Shown: piece after piece, positions 18,661 to 29,300 of the stretch
How the letters are laid out: every line of letters starts with the position of its first letter
Position numbering within the stretch: position 1 is the stretch's first letter
From: Candidatus Obscuribacterales bacterium
Lineage (GTDB): Bacteria > Cyanobacteriota > Vampirovibrionia > Obscuribacterales > Obscuribacteraceae
Assembly: GCA_020050685.1 (NCBI GenBank)
Contig: JAGVKG010000053.1
Span: forward strand, 1 to 63,156
Direction of reading: 5' to 3'
Length of the DNA stretch: 63,156 nucleotides
Program-made: the position numbers and the translations under genes
Notes under the pieces: generated by a model
The model's database searches: none
The model's input: only the letters and a program-made list of their open reading frames with translations
Told to the model about the DNA's origin: nothing

Positions 18661-19983
18661 CTAATAAGGACGCGAATGGAAGCCGTAAATGGGAGCCAGC
18701 ATGGCAAAGGCACCAAGACAAATTATGGCGTTGAAGATAAGGAGGCTGACGATCAGCTTAGTATTAATTGATGGGGGAAGCTTGGATAAACCTTGAATTA
18801 AGAAGGCGGCGATCGGCACTTCGCAAGCAAACAAATATCTTCCTTGCGGCCCACCTAAGTTTTTCGTCGATGCCCAAATCATGGCAGCTAAGTTTACGAT
18901 GATCACTATGGCTAACATAGACCAAGTGGCTAGTTTGATTTTGTTTTCTTTTGTCCACGCGATTTTGCTTAGCTTCGTCAGTCCATCGATCAAGCCGGTG
19001 AAAGCTGCCACCATGTAGCCGAGATAAATGTAATAGATCGGGCGCCACAGATAACGGTTCATGTAACCGAACATTCCCCAGAAACTAAAGAGCACCGTAC
19101 GCCACCAACGGCGATCTTTTATAATGTGCCATGGGCTAAGGTAATAATTTAAATCGCGATGGAATGTTGTTGCCCAGGTTTTGTACATCGTCTGCGTGCC
19201 GAGAATGTCGCCGGCAAATTCGTGTGCGTTACGGATGAACCACCAAGCGGATAGCAAAACAAATAGACCACCCATGGTGGCAAGAGATGAGAGCAACAAA
19301 CTTATGCTGGTCCCGTGAATCAGCGAGGCTGCCACCATGAATAATCCGACGGTTGGTATCAATGCCACGCCCGAGTATTTGCATAAGGCGATGAATCCTA
19401 GGAGCGCGCCGATGGTGGCCGATCGCTTCAAGGTTATCCCTTGTTTGAGTGTGATGACCATCAAATAAAGAATTGCGGTGGCAATGGCAGAGGTTGTGGA
19501 ATCATTGTTCGCATAAGAATGAACGAGCACGAGTTGCGGGTGAAACACCAAAAGTGCCGGCACTGCCAAAGCGTAAAGGCGCGAACGCCTGAATAATTCT
19601 TTGCCGATGTAATAAGCAAAGGCAATTGTAATTAGTCCGCAGAAGAGACTGCCGAAGCGTTCATACAAAGTAAGTTCGGACAAGGGAAACGGCAATGTCA
19701 TCAAAACATGCGGCAGGTAACCAATTTGCGGCATTGAGCCGTACACGGCAGACGGTCCGCCGGCAATCACTTCTGCGTAGTTTGGTAAGCGCATATGTTC
19801 GCGCAAAAACTTTATCACCCAATAATGCGCAAATTCATCCGGCGCTTCCGCCATTGGCACAGTGAAAATCCACGGCAAACGCACGAACACGGCTGCGAGC
19901 AAAATCGCCAGCAAGTCTTTGTTCAGCCACGATTTTTTCTTCGTGCTTACACTTTTACTTTCTGCCACCGATTCAGCCACCAA
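18661..19983 (-). CDS. DUF2142-type polytopic membrane protein (GT-C-like)
   Basis: Integral membrane protein of 440 residues with roughly ten to eleven hydrophobic spans. After the first span comes APDEFAHYW (about 45-53). The PDE-x-x-H signature in the first periplasmic loop is typical of DUF2142 and resembles the acidic motif of GT-C glycosyltransferases that use polyprenyl-phosphate sugars. A role in sugar transfer to an envelope glycan is therefore likely but unproven. Start TTG 19983, immediately followed by GTG, is placed after GAGG inside the end of uridine kinase. The genes overlap by 11 bases, indicating coupling. The lysine-rich first 20 residues are cytoplasmic. Confidence 0.7.
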   Translation of the reverse strand: MVAESVAESKSVSTKKKSWLNKDLLAILLAAVFVRLPWIFTVPMAEAPDEFAHYWVIKFLREHMRLPNYAEVIAGGPSAVYGSMPQIGYLPHVLMTLPFPLSELTLYERFGSLFCGLITIAFAYYIGKELFRRSRLYALAVPALLVFHPQLVLVHSYANNDSTTSAIATAILYLMVITLKQGITLKRSATIGALLGFIALCKYSGVALIPTVGLFMVAASLIHGTSISLLLSSLATMGGLFVLLSAWWFIRNAHEFAGDILGTQTMYKTWATTFHRDLNYYLSPWHIIKDRRWWRTVLFSFWGMFGYMNRYLWRPIYYIYLGYMVAAFTGLIDGLTKLSKIAWTKENKIKLATWSMLAIVIIVNLAAMIWASTKNLGGPQGRYLFACEVPIAAFLIQGLSKLPPSINTKLIVSLLIFNAIICLGAFAMLAPIYGFHSRPY

Positions 19984-20671
19984 GAGTTTCCTCGCCCGCC
20001 AAAATCAAATCGGCAAGCGAACGCATTGGTTCAACGTAACGGGCATATGCTTCTTCAGCGTGCAAGCTGTGGCGAATAATTTCCAAATGGGTGCGACCGC
20101 GCTCAGCGTCTCTGCGCAATCTTCTTGCCATACGTTGATCGATAGGCGTGTCAATAAAAATGCGCAAGGTAGCAATTTCATGCAATGGGCTGTGAAATGC
20201 AAATATACCCTCGACAACAACAATCTTTGATTTGGGGGCCGCAATAACTTTCTCACCAATTCTGCGGCACGAACGCATGTCGTAAACCGGAACAGTCGTG
20301 TCCTCACCTTTTGCCAATTTCATAATCGCTTGACCACACTCGTCCAGGTTGACAGCAGATGGGTGATCAAAGTCATAACTTCCATCTCCCTGCGCGATCA
20401 TGTCAGGAAGATCTCTGTAGAAATAATCGGTGGAAAGAACGGCAGCTTGCTGGAAGCGCGACGCCAAAGTCGACTTGCCGGAACCCGAACCGCCACAAAT
20501 CGCAATAATTTGAGACGAGTGCTTCGTGTCCATTTCAATCGTTGCCACGCATCCTGACTCTTCTGTGTTTCTCATCTCAACTTCGCCGTCAAGCGACGCC
20601 TCTGCTGGAATAACAGTTACTGCCAACTGCTCTTCGCAGTTGTTTTCCTTTTGGCTGGGCACTTGTTTCAC
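19973..20671 (-). CDS. udk: Uridine kinase
   Basis: Cytoplasmic enzyme that phosphorylates uridine (and cytidine) in pyrimidine salvage. It has 232 residues from a GTG at 20671 with GGAGG nine bases upstream. The P-loop GGSGSGKST is at 60-68. The substrate region STDYFYRDL, the FDHP motif, and VVEGIFAF with the following FIDTPIDQRMARRLRRD lid all match the family. The first 50 residues are an extra segment not needed for the fold; an internal ATG at about 20530 would remove it but has no ribosome site. The downstream membrane protein overlaps its end. A nucleoside transporter (57264-58565) elsewhere in the window would supply substrate. Confidence 0.88.
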   Translation of the reverse strand: MKQVPSQKENNCEEQLAVTVIPAEASLDGEVEMRNTEESGCVATIEMDTKHSSQIIAICGGSGSGKSTLASRFQQAAVLSTDYFYRDLPDMIAQGDGSYDFDHPSAVNLDECGQAIMKLAKGEDTTVPVYDMRSCRRIGEKVIAAPKSKIVVVEGIFAFHSPLHEIATLRIFIDTPIDQRMARRLRRDAERGRTHLEIIRHSLHAEEAYARYVEPMRSLADLILAGEETLGG

Positions 20672-20726
20672 TCTGCATCGCCTCCAGCAAATAACCAGGT
20701 AGCCCTACAATAAAATACCAGTTGCG

Positions 20727-20748
20727 GCGACAAATTGTTAGTTGTCGC
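20727..20748. promoter_or_regulatory. Inverted repeat in the udk/gnd divergent promoter region
   Basis: GCGACAA (20727-20733) and TTGTCGC (20742-20748) form a perfect 7-base inverted repeat around ATTGTTAG. It lies in the 133-base gap between the divergent uridine kinase and gnd genes, about 56 bases upstream of each start. The placement suits an operator that controls one or both directions. Confidence 0.4.
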
Positions 20749-20804
20749 TCGCAGTTTTCAAGCTGATAAACTGTCTTTAAGCTTTGTCAATTAGGAGGTC
20801 AGGG

Positions 20805-22274
20805 ATGGGCGCTAACTCAGATGCCAAGCAAGCCGACATTGGACTCATTGGTCTTGGTGTAATGGGCGAAAATCTCGCCTTAAATATAGAACGCAACGGA
20901 TACACGATTGCTGTCTTCAACCGCCACACGGATAAAGTTGATGCTTTTGTTGCCGACCGCGGCAAAGGTAAAAATGTTATTGGCACAAAAGATGAAAAAA
21001 CTTTTGTCGAATCGTTGAAGCGTCCGCGCAAAATTATTCTGCTTGTCAAAGCTGGCGACGCCGTCGATTCCACCATTGCCAAGATCAAACCGTATTTGGA
21101 AAAAGGCGACATCATAATTGATGGTGGCAATTCGCATTTCCAAGATACGCGCAAGCGCGAGAAGGCGCTGGCGGCAGATGGACTTTACTTTATCGGCTCC
21201 GGTGTGTCTGGCGGAGAAGAAGGGGCGCTTTGGGGACCCTCACTCATGCCGGGCGGAGACAAGGGTGCTTACGAACAGATTCAAGAAATTTGGGAAAAGA
21301 TTGCCGCTAAAGTGGCAAACGATCCTTGCGTCACGTATCTCGGTCCGGATGGGGCAGGCCACTATGTGAAGATGGTGCACAACGGTATTGAATACGGCGA
21401 AATGCAATTAATCGCTGAGTCTTATGATCTGATGAGACGCGGACTTGGATTACCGGTGAGTGAAATCGCTGAAATTTTTGATCGCTGGAATCAAGGCAAA
21501 CTCAATTCATTCTTAATTGAAATTACGGCAGGCATTTTGACTGTCGTGGATAAAGATACGAATAAACCGCTTGTCGATCTTATCGTCGATGAAGCTGGAC
21601 AGAAGGGTACAGGAAAGTGGACGACGGAAATTGCCGCCGAACTTGGTGTGCCTGTGCCGACGATTGAAGCGGCTTGGGCAGCCCGATTGCTTTCGGCTTT
21701 GAAGCCACAAAGAATGGATGCAGCAAGAGTGCTTACTGGTCCGCAAGCGAACAAACTGACTGTCGACAAGAATCAATTCATTCAACAATTGGAAGATGCA
21801 CTTTATGCAGCACGCATTTGTTCCTATGCACAAGGCATGGCTTTGATTGTTGCCGGATCAAATGAATACAATTGGAATATTGATTTGGTTGCCTGCGCAC
21901 GCATCTGGCGTGGTGGCTGTATTATTCGCGCCAAACTGCTGGAAGAAATCATGCAAGCTTATTTGCGCAAGAAAGATATCGTCAATTTATTATTGGATCC
22001 TAAGTTGGGTGCAGCCACTGTTTCTGCACAGGCATCTTGGCGCACTGTAGTTACTCAAGCAATCCAAATTGGTATTCCGATACCGGCATATTCTGCCAGC
22101 CTTGCTTACTTCGACAGTTATCGCACACCAACTTTGCCGCAAAATCTCACCCAAGCTCAGAGAGATTACTTTGGTGCACATACTTACCTCAGAATCGATC
22201 ACGCCGATCAAGGTTTGATTCACACCGATTGGCCAAGCTTGATCAAAGTCAAAGCCGGAACGCCGAAATCTTAG
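20805..22274 (+). CDS. gnd: 6-phosphogluconate dehydrogenase, decarboxylating
   Basis: Converts 6-phosphogluconate and NADP+ to ribulose 5-phosphate, CO2 and NADPH, the last oxidative step of the pentose phosphate pathway. It has 489 residues, normal for the long (GndA) class. A Rossmann motif (GLGVMGENLALNIERNGY) lies near the start. The substrate signature GGEEGALWGPSLMPGG follows, then HYVKMVHNGIEYGEMQ with the catalytic Lys near 188. ATG 20805 is chosen because AGGAGG lies six bases upstream; a TTG at 20784 contains that site and is rejected. It is the first gene of gnd-zwf-opcA-pgl; zwf follows after 67 bases. Confidence 0.95.
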   Translation: MGANSDAKQADIGLIGLGVMGENLALNIERNGYTIAVFNRHTDKVDAFVADRGKGKNVIGTKDEKTFVESLKRPRKIILLVKAGDAVDSTIAKIKPYLEKGDIIIDGGNSHFQDTRKREKALAADGLYFIGSGVSGGEEGALWGPSLMPGGDKGAYEQIQEIWEKIAAKVANDPCVTYLGPDGAGHYVKMVHNGIEYGEMQLIAESYDLMRRGLGLPVSEIAEIFDRWNQGKLNSFLIEITAGILTVVDKDTNKPLVDLIVDEAGQKGTGKWTTEIAAELGVPVPTIEAAWAARLLSALKPQRMDAARVLTGPQANKLTVDKNQFIQQLEDALYAARICSYAQGMALIVAGSNEYNWNIDLVACARIWRGGCIIRAKLLEEIMQAYLRKKDIVNLLLDPKLGAATVSAQASWRTVVTQAIQIGIPIPAYSASLAYFDSYRTPTLPQNLTQAQRDYFGAHTYLRIDHADQGLIHTDWPSLIKVKAGTPKS

Positions 22275-22341
22275 ATCAGGCGGCCTGGTAAATGTTGAAA
22301 GCAATTAATAGGAAATGAAAGCGTAAATAAGTGGAGGCAAA

Positions 22342-23916
22342 ATGTCGGACGCACAAGCAGTACTGAACCCACTGGCCCAGGGCCTGGATTTGGAAAGGCG
22401 CGTCGAACCATTCTCCATGGTTATTTTGGGTGCGCACGGCGATTTAACTAAGCGCAAACTTTTGCCTGCCCTTTATGCCTTATATATTGATGGGCATTTG
22501 CCTATGGATTTTTGCATTGTCGGCATGTCGCGCACGCAAATGAGCGATATGGAATTCCGCCAAGCCATGAAAGATTCACTCAAGCAATTTGCTCCGGAAA
22601 TTGCTTTTGATGAAAATACTTGGGAGCGATTTGCATCCGGTCTTTATTATCTTGCCAGCAACTTCACCGAACCGGGCAGCTTTGATCCGTTGGCAAACTT
22701 GCTTGACGATCTGGGCAAGAAGCATGGTTGTTTAGGCAAGCATGTGTTTTACCTTTCTACGCCGCCTTCTTTATACGTGCCGATTGTGCAAGGGCTGGCA
22801 AGCTCAGGTCTGGCACATAAAGACGATGCAGAAAAGACACCTTGGCCACGCATAGTTGTTGAAAAGCCATTTGGTAGAGACTTAGCTTCGGCTAAAGAAT
22901 TGAACAAACAAATTCACGAAGTGTTTGACGAACGCCAAGTCTTTCGTATCGATCACTATTTAGGCAAAGAGACAGTGCAAAACATCATGGTCTTGCGTTT
23001 TGCTAACGGCATATTTGAGCCACTATGGAACCGCGACCACATTGACCATGTGCAAATTACCAATGCTGAAACTTTAGGCGTTGAAGGTCGTGGTGCTTAC
23101 TACGAAGAAGCTGGCGCATTGCGCGATATGGTGCAAAACCATATGATGCAGCTGTTGTCCCTCGTGGCCATGGAACCACCAATTTCCTTGGGCGCAGAAG
23201 ACATTCGTGACGAGCGCTTCAAAGTTGTTAAGTCCATTCGTCCATTTGATCTGGATAAATTAGATGCAAGCGCCGTGCGCGGGCAATACGGCCCGGGTTG
23301 GGTAGTTGGACAAAAGGTTGTCGGCTATCGGGAAGAAACACGCGTCAATCCCGAGTCAGCCACCGAAACATATGTTGCCCTAAAGCTCTTCATTGACAAT
23401 TGGCGCTGGGCGGATGTTCCTTTTTATGTACGTTCCGGTAAGCGCTTGTCTAAATCCGTTACGGAAATTGCCATTCACTTCCGTCCGGCACCACACGGAC
23501 TTTTCCTCAAAGCACTTTGCCCCGGTCCGGAAAAGGAAATGGAAACGGTCGGACCAAACGTGCTGGTTTTGCAAATTCAACCGGATGAAGGTATATCGCT
23601 CAAGTTTGCCACCAAACTGCCCGGCACAACTACACAATTGCGCTGGCTTTCCATGGACTTTCGTTATGGTACTTCCTTTGGTGTCAGAAGTCCTAGCGCT
23701 TACGAACGGTTGATTTTGGATTGCTTAATCGGTGATGGTTCACTGTTTGCTCGCACCGATGCTGTGGAATCTTCCTGGGCGCTTTTGACTCCGGTTTTGG
23801 AAAAATGGAAACAAGAAACAACACCTGCATTTCCAAATTACCCAGCTGGCTCTTGGGGTCCAACCGCCGCGGACGTTTTAATCGCATCCACCAAACATAG
23901 TTGGCGCAGACTCTAA
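22342..23916 (+). CDS. zwf: Glucose-6-phosphate 1-dehydrogenase
   Basis: Oxidises glucose 6-phosphate to 6-phosphogluconolactone with NADP+. It has 524 residues, the usual size. The N-terminal nucleotide-binding motif is GAHGDLTKRKLLPALY (near 31). The active-site signature RIDHYLGKE is at about 200-208, with the conserved Lys and His. The C-terminal lid follows. The start has GTGGAGG seven bases ahead. Cyanobacterial-type G6PDH enzymes require OpcA for full activity, and opcA follows after 15 bases, so the pair is very probably co-translated and functional. The downstream lactonase and upstream gnd complete the branch. Confidence 0.95.
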   Translation: MSDAQAVLNPLAQGLDLERRVEPFSMVILGAHGDLTKRKLLPALYALYIDGHLPMDFCIVGMSRTQMSDMEFRQAMKDSLKQFAPEIAFDENTWERFASGLYYLASNFTEPGSFDPLANLLDDLGKKHGCLGKHVFYLSTPPSLYVPIVQGLASSGLAHKDDAEKTPWPRIVVEKPFGRDLASAKELNKQIHEVFDERQVFRIDHYLGKETVQNIMVLRFANGIFEPLWNRDHIDHVQITNAETLGVEGRGAYYEEAGALRDMVQNHMMQLLSLVAMEPPISLGAEDIRDERFKVVKSIRPFDLDKLDASAVRGQYGPGWVVGQKVVGYREETRVNPESATETYVALKLFIDNWRWADVPFYVRSGKRLSKSVTEIAIHFRPAPHGLFLKALCPGPEKEMETVGPNVLVLQIQPDEGISLKFATKLPGTTTQLRWLSMDFRYGTSFGVRSPSAYERLILDCLIGDGSLFARTDAVESSWALLTPVLEKWKQETTPAFPNYPAGSWGPTAADVLIASTKHSWRRL

Positions 23917-23934
23917 AGCTTTGAGGACTTCGTG

Positions 23935-25107
23935 ATGGCAAGCACAACTGATACCCTTTCGGCTGAAGAATTTCTTTCCGGCAAAATCACAAGCGTTGAC
24001 GTGCCAGGCATAGAAAGAGAATTGCGCGCGCTATGGGCAAGCGCCCGCGAAGCTCATCCCATACCACAAAATGCTAGTCCGGATGTTGTGCGCGCTTGCA
24101 CTTTGAATTTCATTTTCTTTTCCCGCGAAAAGGGTGCCGAACTTTCTTGTGGAAATGTGCTGGATGAAATTGCTGCCATGCATCCTTGCCGAGCACTGCT
24201 AGCAATTTCACTGGGTGGAGAAGAACCAAAGATTGAAGCTTGGGTCTCAGCACGCTGCCACATGGTACCAGGATCAACGACTGGTCCAACCAAACAGATT
24301 TGCTGCGAGCAAATAACCGTGCGTTCGGAAGGTCCGGGAATTCACAAGCTCTCAAGTGCGGTAATACCACTTTTACTGCCCGACCTGCCTACCTTTATAT
24401 ATTGGCGCTGCCACGAGCTTGACCAATTGCAAATTGATTCTTTCAAATCGGCTTGCGACAAAATCATCATCGACTCGCAAAGCTTGTCTGCCAATTTAAG
24501 TTCATTTGCAGAAGTAGGCGAGTTAATTAAGACAAACTCAAAGCACCTGGTTGTTTCTGATTTAAATTGGCGGCGAATTCACGCCTGGCGTAGAATGATT
24601 GCTTTGCAATTTTCTCAAACAGTCCTCAATTCCTCAGGACCTCAGCAGATTGCGAAAATTAAAATTCAGCATTATGGCGGAATGTCGCAAGCAATTCTTT
24701 TTCTGGCTTGGATGTCCAGCTTATTGGGTTGGCATGTGACAAGCGTGCGCAAGGACGAACAGTCTGGTCCGGACACAAATCTGCATTTGAAATTCAATGA
24801 TCAAATTGAAGTTGAGATCATTGCCAGCTTGCAAGGCTATGTTCCGGCAGGAAATATCAGCGCAGTTGAAATCACTATGCAAAATGGCTATACGCTTTCT
24901 GCTTTATATGAACCGGAATCAGAGTCACCATCCTTGGTGGCTGAACTGAAAAACAACGGACAGCACTTACATAGTACGGTCACTCAAGGACCGTGTTTGA
25001 GTGAAACCAACCTGGTTGGTCTGGAACTGGAAACACTAGTGTGCGATCAAATTTATGGCAAAGCCATTGCCGCAGCTTGCCAAATCGTTAGTCAGATTAC
25101 GAAATAG
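23935..25107 (+). CDS. opcA: Glucose-6-phosphate dehydrogenase assembly/activator protein OpcA
   Basis: OpcA promotes oligomerisation and redox-dependent activation of G6PDH in cyanobacteria and has a paralogue in actinobacteria. This protein has 390 residues. It shows the family's conserved middle (CEQITVRSEGPG, then AVIPLLLPDLPTFIYWR) and later WMSSLLGW. The start is ATG 23935; a GTG directly before it is in frame, and AGGA precedes both. The protein is soluble and carries several cysteines (for example AACQ near the end and CEQ in the middle), relevant because cyanobacterial OpcA is a thioredoxin target. It sits between zwf and pgl. Its presence is one of the better hints of a cyanobacteria-related host. 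Confidence 0.9.
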   Translation: MASTTDTLSAEEFLSGKITSVDVPGIERELRALWASAREAHPIPQNASPDVVRACTLNFIFFSREKGAELSCGNVLDEIAAMHPCRALLAISLGGEEPKIEAWVSARCHMVPGSTTGPTKQICCEQITVRSEGPGIHKLSSAVIPLLLPDLPTFIYWRCHELDQLQIDSFKSACDKIIIDSQSLSANLSSFAEVGELIKTNSKHLVVSDLNWRRIHAWRRMIALQFSQTVLNSSGPQQIAKIKIQHYGGMSQAILFLAWMSSLLGWHVTSVRKDEQSGPDTNLHLKFNDQIEVEIIASLQGYVPAGNISAVEITMQNGYTLSALYEPESESPSLVAELKNNGQHLHSTVTQGPCLSETNLVGLELETLVCDQIYGKAIAAACQIVSQITK

Positions 25108-25133
25108 CCAGAGTATAAACAAAGAGAACGCCA

Positions 25134-25928
25134 ATGCAAACTTTTCAATTAGCCGGTGCCACCATAAACATTTGCCAGAATAAAGAAAAGCTTGCTGAAA
25201 AGTTAGCAACTCATTTTGTCGATTTGGCAAAAGCGTCAATTGAAGCCGATGGACGATTCACAGTTGCCTTGTCTGGTGGCTCGACACCAAAAGCACTTTA
25301 TAGTCTTCTGGCGACAGATGAATATGCTAAGCAAATTGCTTGGGATAAAGTCTTTTTCTTTTGGGGAGACGAACGTTGTGTTCCCCACGACAGCCCCGAT
25401 AGCAACTACCGCATGGTAAATGAAGCATTGCTTACCAAAGTACCAATTCCCAAAGCAAATACATTTACCACAGAAGGGCAAGAGAAAAATCCGGAAGAAG
25501 CAGCTAAGCAATACGAGCAGAAGCTAAAAGAATTTTTCCAGCTCGGTGCAAACAAATATCCGGCATTTGATTTAGTCTTGCTCGGTCTAGGTCCGGAAGG
25601 ACACACCGCATCCATGTTCCCTGGGTCTGTTGCCCTTACTGAGCCACAAAGAATATTCATGACCGTTTATGTGGAAAAGCTCAGCGCCTTTCGACTTACC
25701 TTAACCCTCAATGCCATAAATGCCGCAAAAAACGTTTGCTTCATGGTGGCAGGCGAGGACAAGGCAGATATTTTATCGACAATCATTTCCCAGACGGCTC
25801 GGACATCAGAGAACAAACTACCAGCTGCCTGCATTCAGCCAAGTGCAGGACACCTTGAGTGGTTTATCGATCGAGCCGCCAGTATGAAACTAGGTTTGGA
25901 TATTTTACACACGACAATCGAGGCGTGA
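25134..25928 (+). CDS. pgl: 6-phosphogluconolactonase
   Basis: Hydrolyses 6-phosphogluconolactone to 6-phosphogluconate, joining the Zwf and Gnd steps. It has 264 residues of the DevB/SOL type (NagB-like fold). Visible motifs are LSGGSTPKALY (phosphate-binding, near 45), FFWGDERCVP with DSNYRM, and LGLGPEGHTASMFPG around 150-165, which contains the catalytic His. It starts 26 bases after opcA. Only one base separates its stop from the start of the Hpt gene, so the phosphorelay protein is translated from the same message. Confidence 0.93.
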   Translation: MQTFQLAGATINICQNKEKLAEKLATHFVDLAKASIEADGRFTVALSGGSTPKALYSLLATDEYAKQIAWDKVFFFWGDERCVPHDSPDSNYRMVNEALLTKVPIPKANTFTTEGQEKNPEEAAKQYEQKLKEFFQLGANKYPAFDLVLLGLGPEGHTASMFPGSVALTEPQRIFMTVYVEKLSAFRLTLTLNAINAAKNVCFMVAGEDKADILSTIISQTARTSENKLPAACIQPSAGHLEWFIDRAASMKLGLDILHTTIEA

Positions 25929-25929
25929 A

Positions 25930-26280
25930 ATGGCAGACAGCTCCTTTCAAGAAACATATTCCACTATGCAAGAACTTTATGGTGCCGATGGCTGCCAGGA
26001 AATTCTTGAGTCTTTTATTGATGAATCGAAGAAGTTAATCAGTCAGCTCAAGGCAGCCGATACAGGCGGAGACAACAAAGAATGTGCCAGACTTGCCCAT
26101 CAATTTAAAGGATTAGCGTCCGTGGTCACACACGAAGAGATGATCGCAACCAGCCTTACGTTAGAAAAGTCCGCCAATGAACACGATTGGTCAAAATGGG
26201 CTGAGTTGCTTGCCCAATTGGACGGACATTTGAGCAAATTGCTAACTGATATTAATCAATGCCTCAAGAAAGACAAATAA
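25930..26280 (+). CDS. Stand-alone Hpt phosphotransfer protein
   Basis: A histidine phosphotransfer domain of 116 residues and nothing else. The phospho-accepting His is His57 in AHQFKGLAS, the standard HxxKG motif. It sits on a four-helix Hpt bundle that begins with a conserved LESFIDESKKL helix. Such proteins shuttle phosphate between a hybrid kinase receiver and a final response regulator. It begins one base after pgl and is followed 119 bases later by a hybrid kinase whose own C-terminal Hpt domain is clearly similar (AHQIKGLAS). It may be a duplicated relay module co-expressed with the pentose phosphate genes. Confidence 0.85.
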   Translation: MADSSFQETYSTMQELYGADGCQEILESFIDESKKLISQLKAADTGGDNKECARLAHQFKGLASVVTHEEMIATSLTLEKSANEHDWSKWAELLAQLDGHLSKLLTDINQCLKKDK

Positions 26281-26399
26281 ACCTGAAACCATCGCTAAAG
26301 TTAATCTGGCTGAGCAAGGATAGATTTAATCCGGGCAATAAGTTGTAAGCTGGTTGTGGAATATAGCCAATACACCCCCCAAGATGAGCTGGACGAGCG

Positions 26400-29300
26400 A
26401 TGCAACATCTCCAGCATGTTCAAAGAAAACTCACAATAATTGCCGTAGTGCTTTACGCCAGTTTGGCTGGCTTGGGCTGGGCTTTTGACGTTCAATTTCT
26501 CAAAGGTCCGTTCATCCACTCGGTAGCGCCCTTGCCTCTGGGGCTCCTTTGTCTTGCGCTTGTAGCGATGGGCATGGGTTTAATTTATGAAGAAGAAAAA
26601 TCGCTCAGGTTTTTAGGACAAATCTGCTTGTCCGTAGTAACCATCGTGAGCTTGCTGATTGTTGGCCAGCACAGCTTTGGTTTGCATTTGCCGTCGCACT
26701 GGCTACCATTAGCCATCAAAGCGCAGTTCGGTCCAATTGGCATGTATCCGATTGTCGCTTCCATGTTCACCTTAATGGCACCGACAATCTGGCTCTCCGC
26801 TTGCAAGGATCCATATGCCAAGCTGGCGTCCCAATTACTTTGCTTAGCGAATTTCTTGGTTGGCATGTTCTATTCGGTCGCCTATTTCTATAGTCTGGCT
26901 AGCACGACTGAATTCACTTACATGTCCCCAATGCCGATGCCTATGCCGATTATGTTTCTTCTGCTTTCATTTTCTCTGCTCGTCTCGCAGCCGGAAGTCG
27001 GCTTAATCAAATTGTTTAGTAAAGACACGATTGGCGGCTTAGTTGCTCGTCGTTTGATCTGGGTTGCCATTCTTGCACCATTTATAATCAATTGGGTAAG
27101 AATATTTTTCGAAGGTGCAACGGATAGTCGAATTCCTTATTCCGCACTATCTGCTTGTTTGGTTATCGGCTTATTCGTTGCTGCAATTTATTGGAGTGCA
27201 AACTGGCTGGATAAACTGGACGCGGCTCGCAAGTGGGCAGAAACAGTTAGAGAACAACACGAAGAAAAAACACGCCTAATTATTGATCAGGCTTATGATG
27301 CTTTCGTCGCCATTGATTCTGAGGGATCTATCAGAGATTGGAACAAACAAGCAGAAACCATGTTCGGCTGGACGCGTGAAGAAGTGATGGGAAAAACATT
27401 GGCTGAGACAATTGTACCTGTAACTTATCGCGCACAACACAGCCATGGTATCAGACGTTATGTGGCAACCGGCGAAGGTGCTCTTCTGAACAAGCGCATT
27501 GAAATGCCGGCACTGCATAAAAGTGGACACGAATTCCCGGTAGAACTGGCGATTTTCCCAGTCACAATCGACGGTGAACTGAACTTGTGTGCCTTCCTGC
27601 AAGATATTTCTGAAAGAAAGCGGCTCGAACAATCGATAAAGATGAGCGAAGAGCGCTTTCGCTTACTTGTGGAAGCAGTCAAAGATTACTCGATTATTCT
27701 TTTAGATCCGGATGGCTTGATTATGACCTGGAATGAAGGCGCAAAGCGCATCAAAGGTTATACATCAGAAGAAATTGTCGGCAAGCATCTAAGAGTGTTT
27801 TATACAGCGGAAGAACAAAAGTTTGGCAAGCCAGAACGACATTTAACAGCAGCTTCCATACAAGGACAATTTGAAGATCGTGGCTGGCGCGTGCGAAAGG
27901 ACGGTTCCCGCTTTTTTGCCAATGTGGTTACGACTGCGCTTACAGATGAAAGCGGCAAGATTATTGGCTTTGCGAAAATCACTCGCGATTTGACAGAGCA
28001 AAAGCAAGCAGAAGATCAGATCAAGCAATTGAATGAGGCTCTGGCAAGAAGAATCATTGACTTGGACAAAACCAACCAACAATTGGAAACAGTAAATACA
28101 AATCTGTCTGTGGCTCGCGATCAGGCTCTGCAAGCCTCCGATCTCAAATCCAAGTTTGTCGCCAATATGAGTCATGAAATTCGCACACCAATTAGTTCAA
28201 TCATGGGTATGTCCGAATTGCTCGTCGACACGCATTTATCGGATGAACAACTGTACTTTGCCAAAATCATTCAAGAATCATCGCAGTCTCTCCTGCGTAT
28301 CGTCAACGACATTCTAGACTTTTCCAAAATCGAAGCCGGCAAACTCGAACTGGAGAAGGTGGAATTCTCACCACAAAATCTGGTTCAATCGGTCTATGAA
28401 CTATTCTTGTTGCAAGCGCACGAAAAAGGTCTTTCTCTGGAAATGTCCTGCGATGCTGAAGTGCCAACCAGAGTTGAAGGCGATCCAGGACGCCTCAAAC
28501 AAGTCTTAGTCAATCTTGTCAGCAATGCCATCAAATTTACGGGAAAAGGTGAAATCAAACTTGCAGCTACTGTGGAACAACAACATACAAGATTTGTTTC
28601 CTTGCAATTTTCGGTTAGCGATACCGGTATCGGCATCGACAAACAAATGCAAGACCGCTTATTCTTGCCATTTGAACAAGCAGATGGATCGACAACTCGC
28701 ACCCATGGTGGCACCGGTCTCGGCCTTTCAATTTCCAAACGACTGATTGATCTGATGGGCGGAAATATAAGTTTGGAAAGTGCAATTGGCGTTGGCACCA
28801 CTTTCCGTTTTTCCATTCCATTGCGGCTGATGAGACCACGACCACCAAAAGCACCCTTGTATTTGGCCAACATAGAAACTAGTGCTGGCGAACGCAACTT
28901 TGCACCAGGCAGTAGCCAAGACGAGTCCCCGAATGAAAAATGGATCTTGGTTGTTGAAGACAATCTTGTCTTGCGCAACTTGGCACTTAAACAATTGGAG
29001 CGGCTGGGATTTCCAGCAGTTGCGGTATCATCCGGCTCTAAGGCTTTGGCCGAAGTAAGTACGGGACGTTATCATCTTGCCCTCATGGATTGCCAGATTC
29101 CGGACATCGATGGATTTGAAACAACCTTAGCGATTCGCGCTAGAGAGGAAGCAGAAAAGCTACCGCACTTACCGATTATTGCCATGACTGCCAGTGCAAT
29201 GTATGGCGATCGAGAAAAATGTATCAACGCTGGAATGGACGATTATTTGAGCAAACCAGTTCGCTTGGATCACCTTGAGGACAAACTCAACTATTGGTTG

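Noticed and set aside
18477-18716. 79-codon minus-strand frame between the hypothetical and DUF2142 genes
   Set aside because: It overlaps the end of the DUF2142 gene in another frame and has no ribosome site; the remaining 180-base gap shows nothing convincing.
28394-28978. 194-codon frame opposite the hybrid kinase
   Set aside because: It lies wholly over conserved HisKA/HATPase/REC coding sequence and is an antisense shadow.
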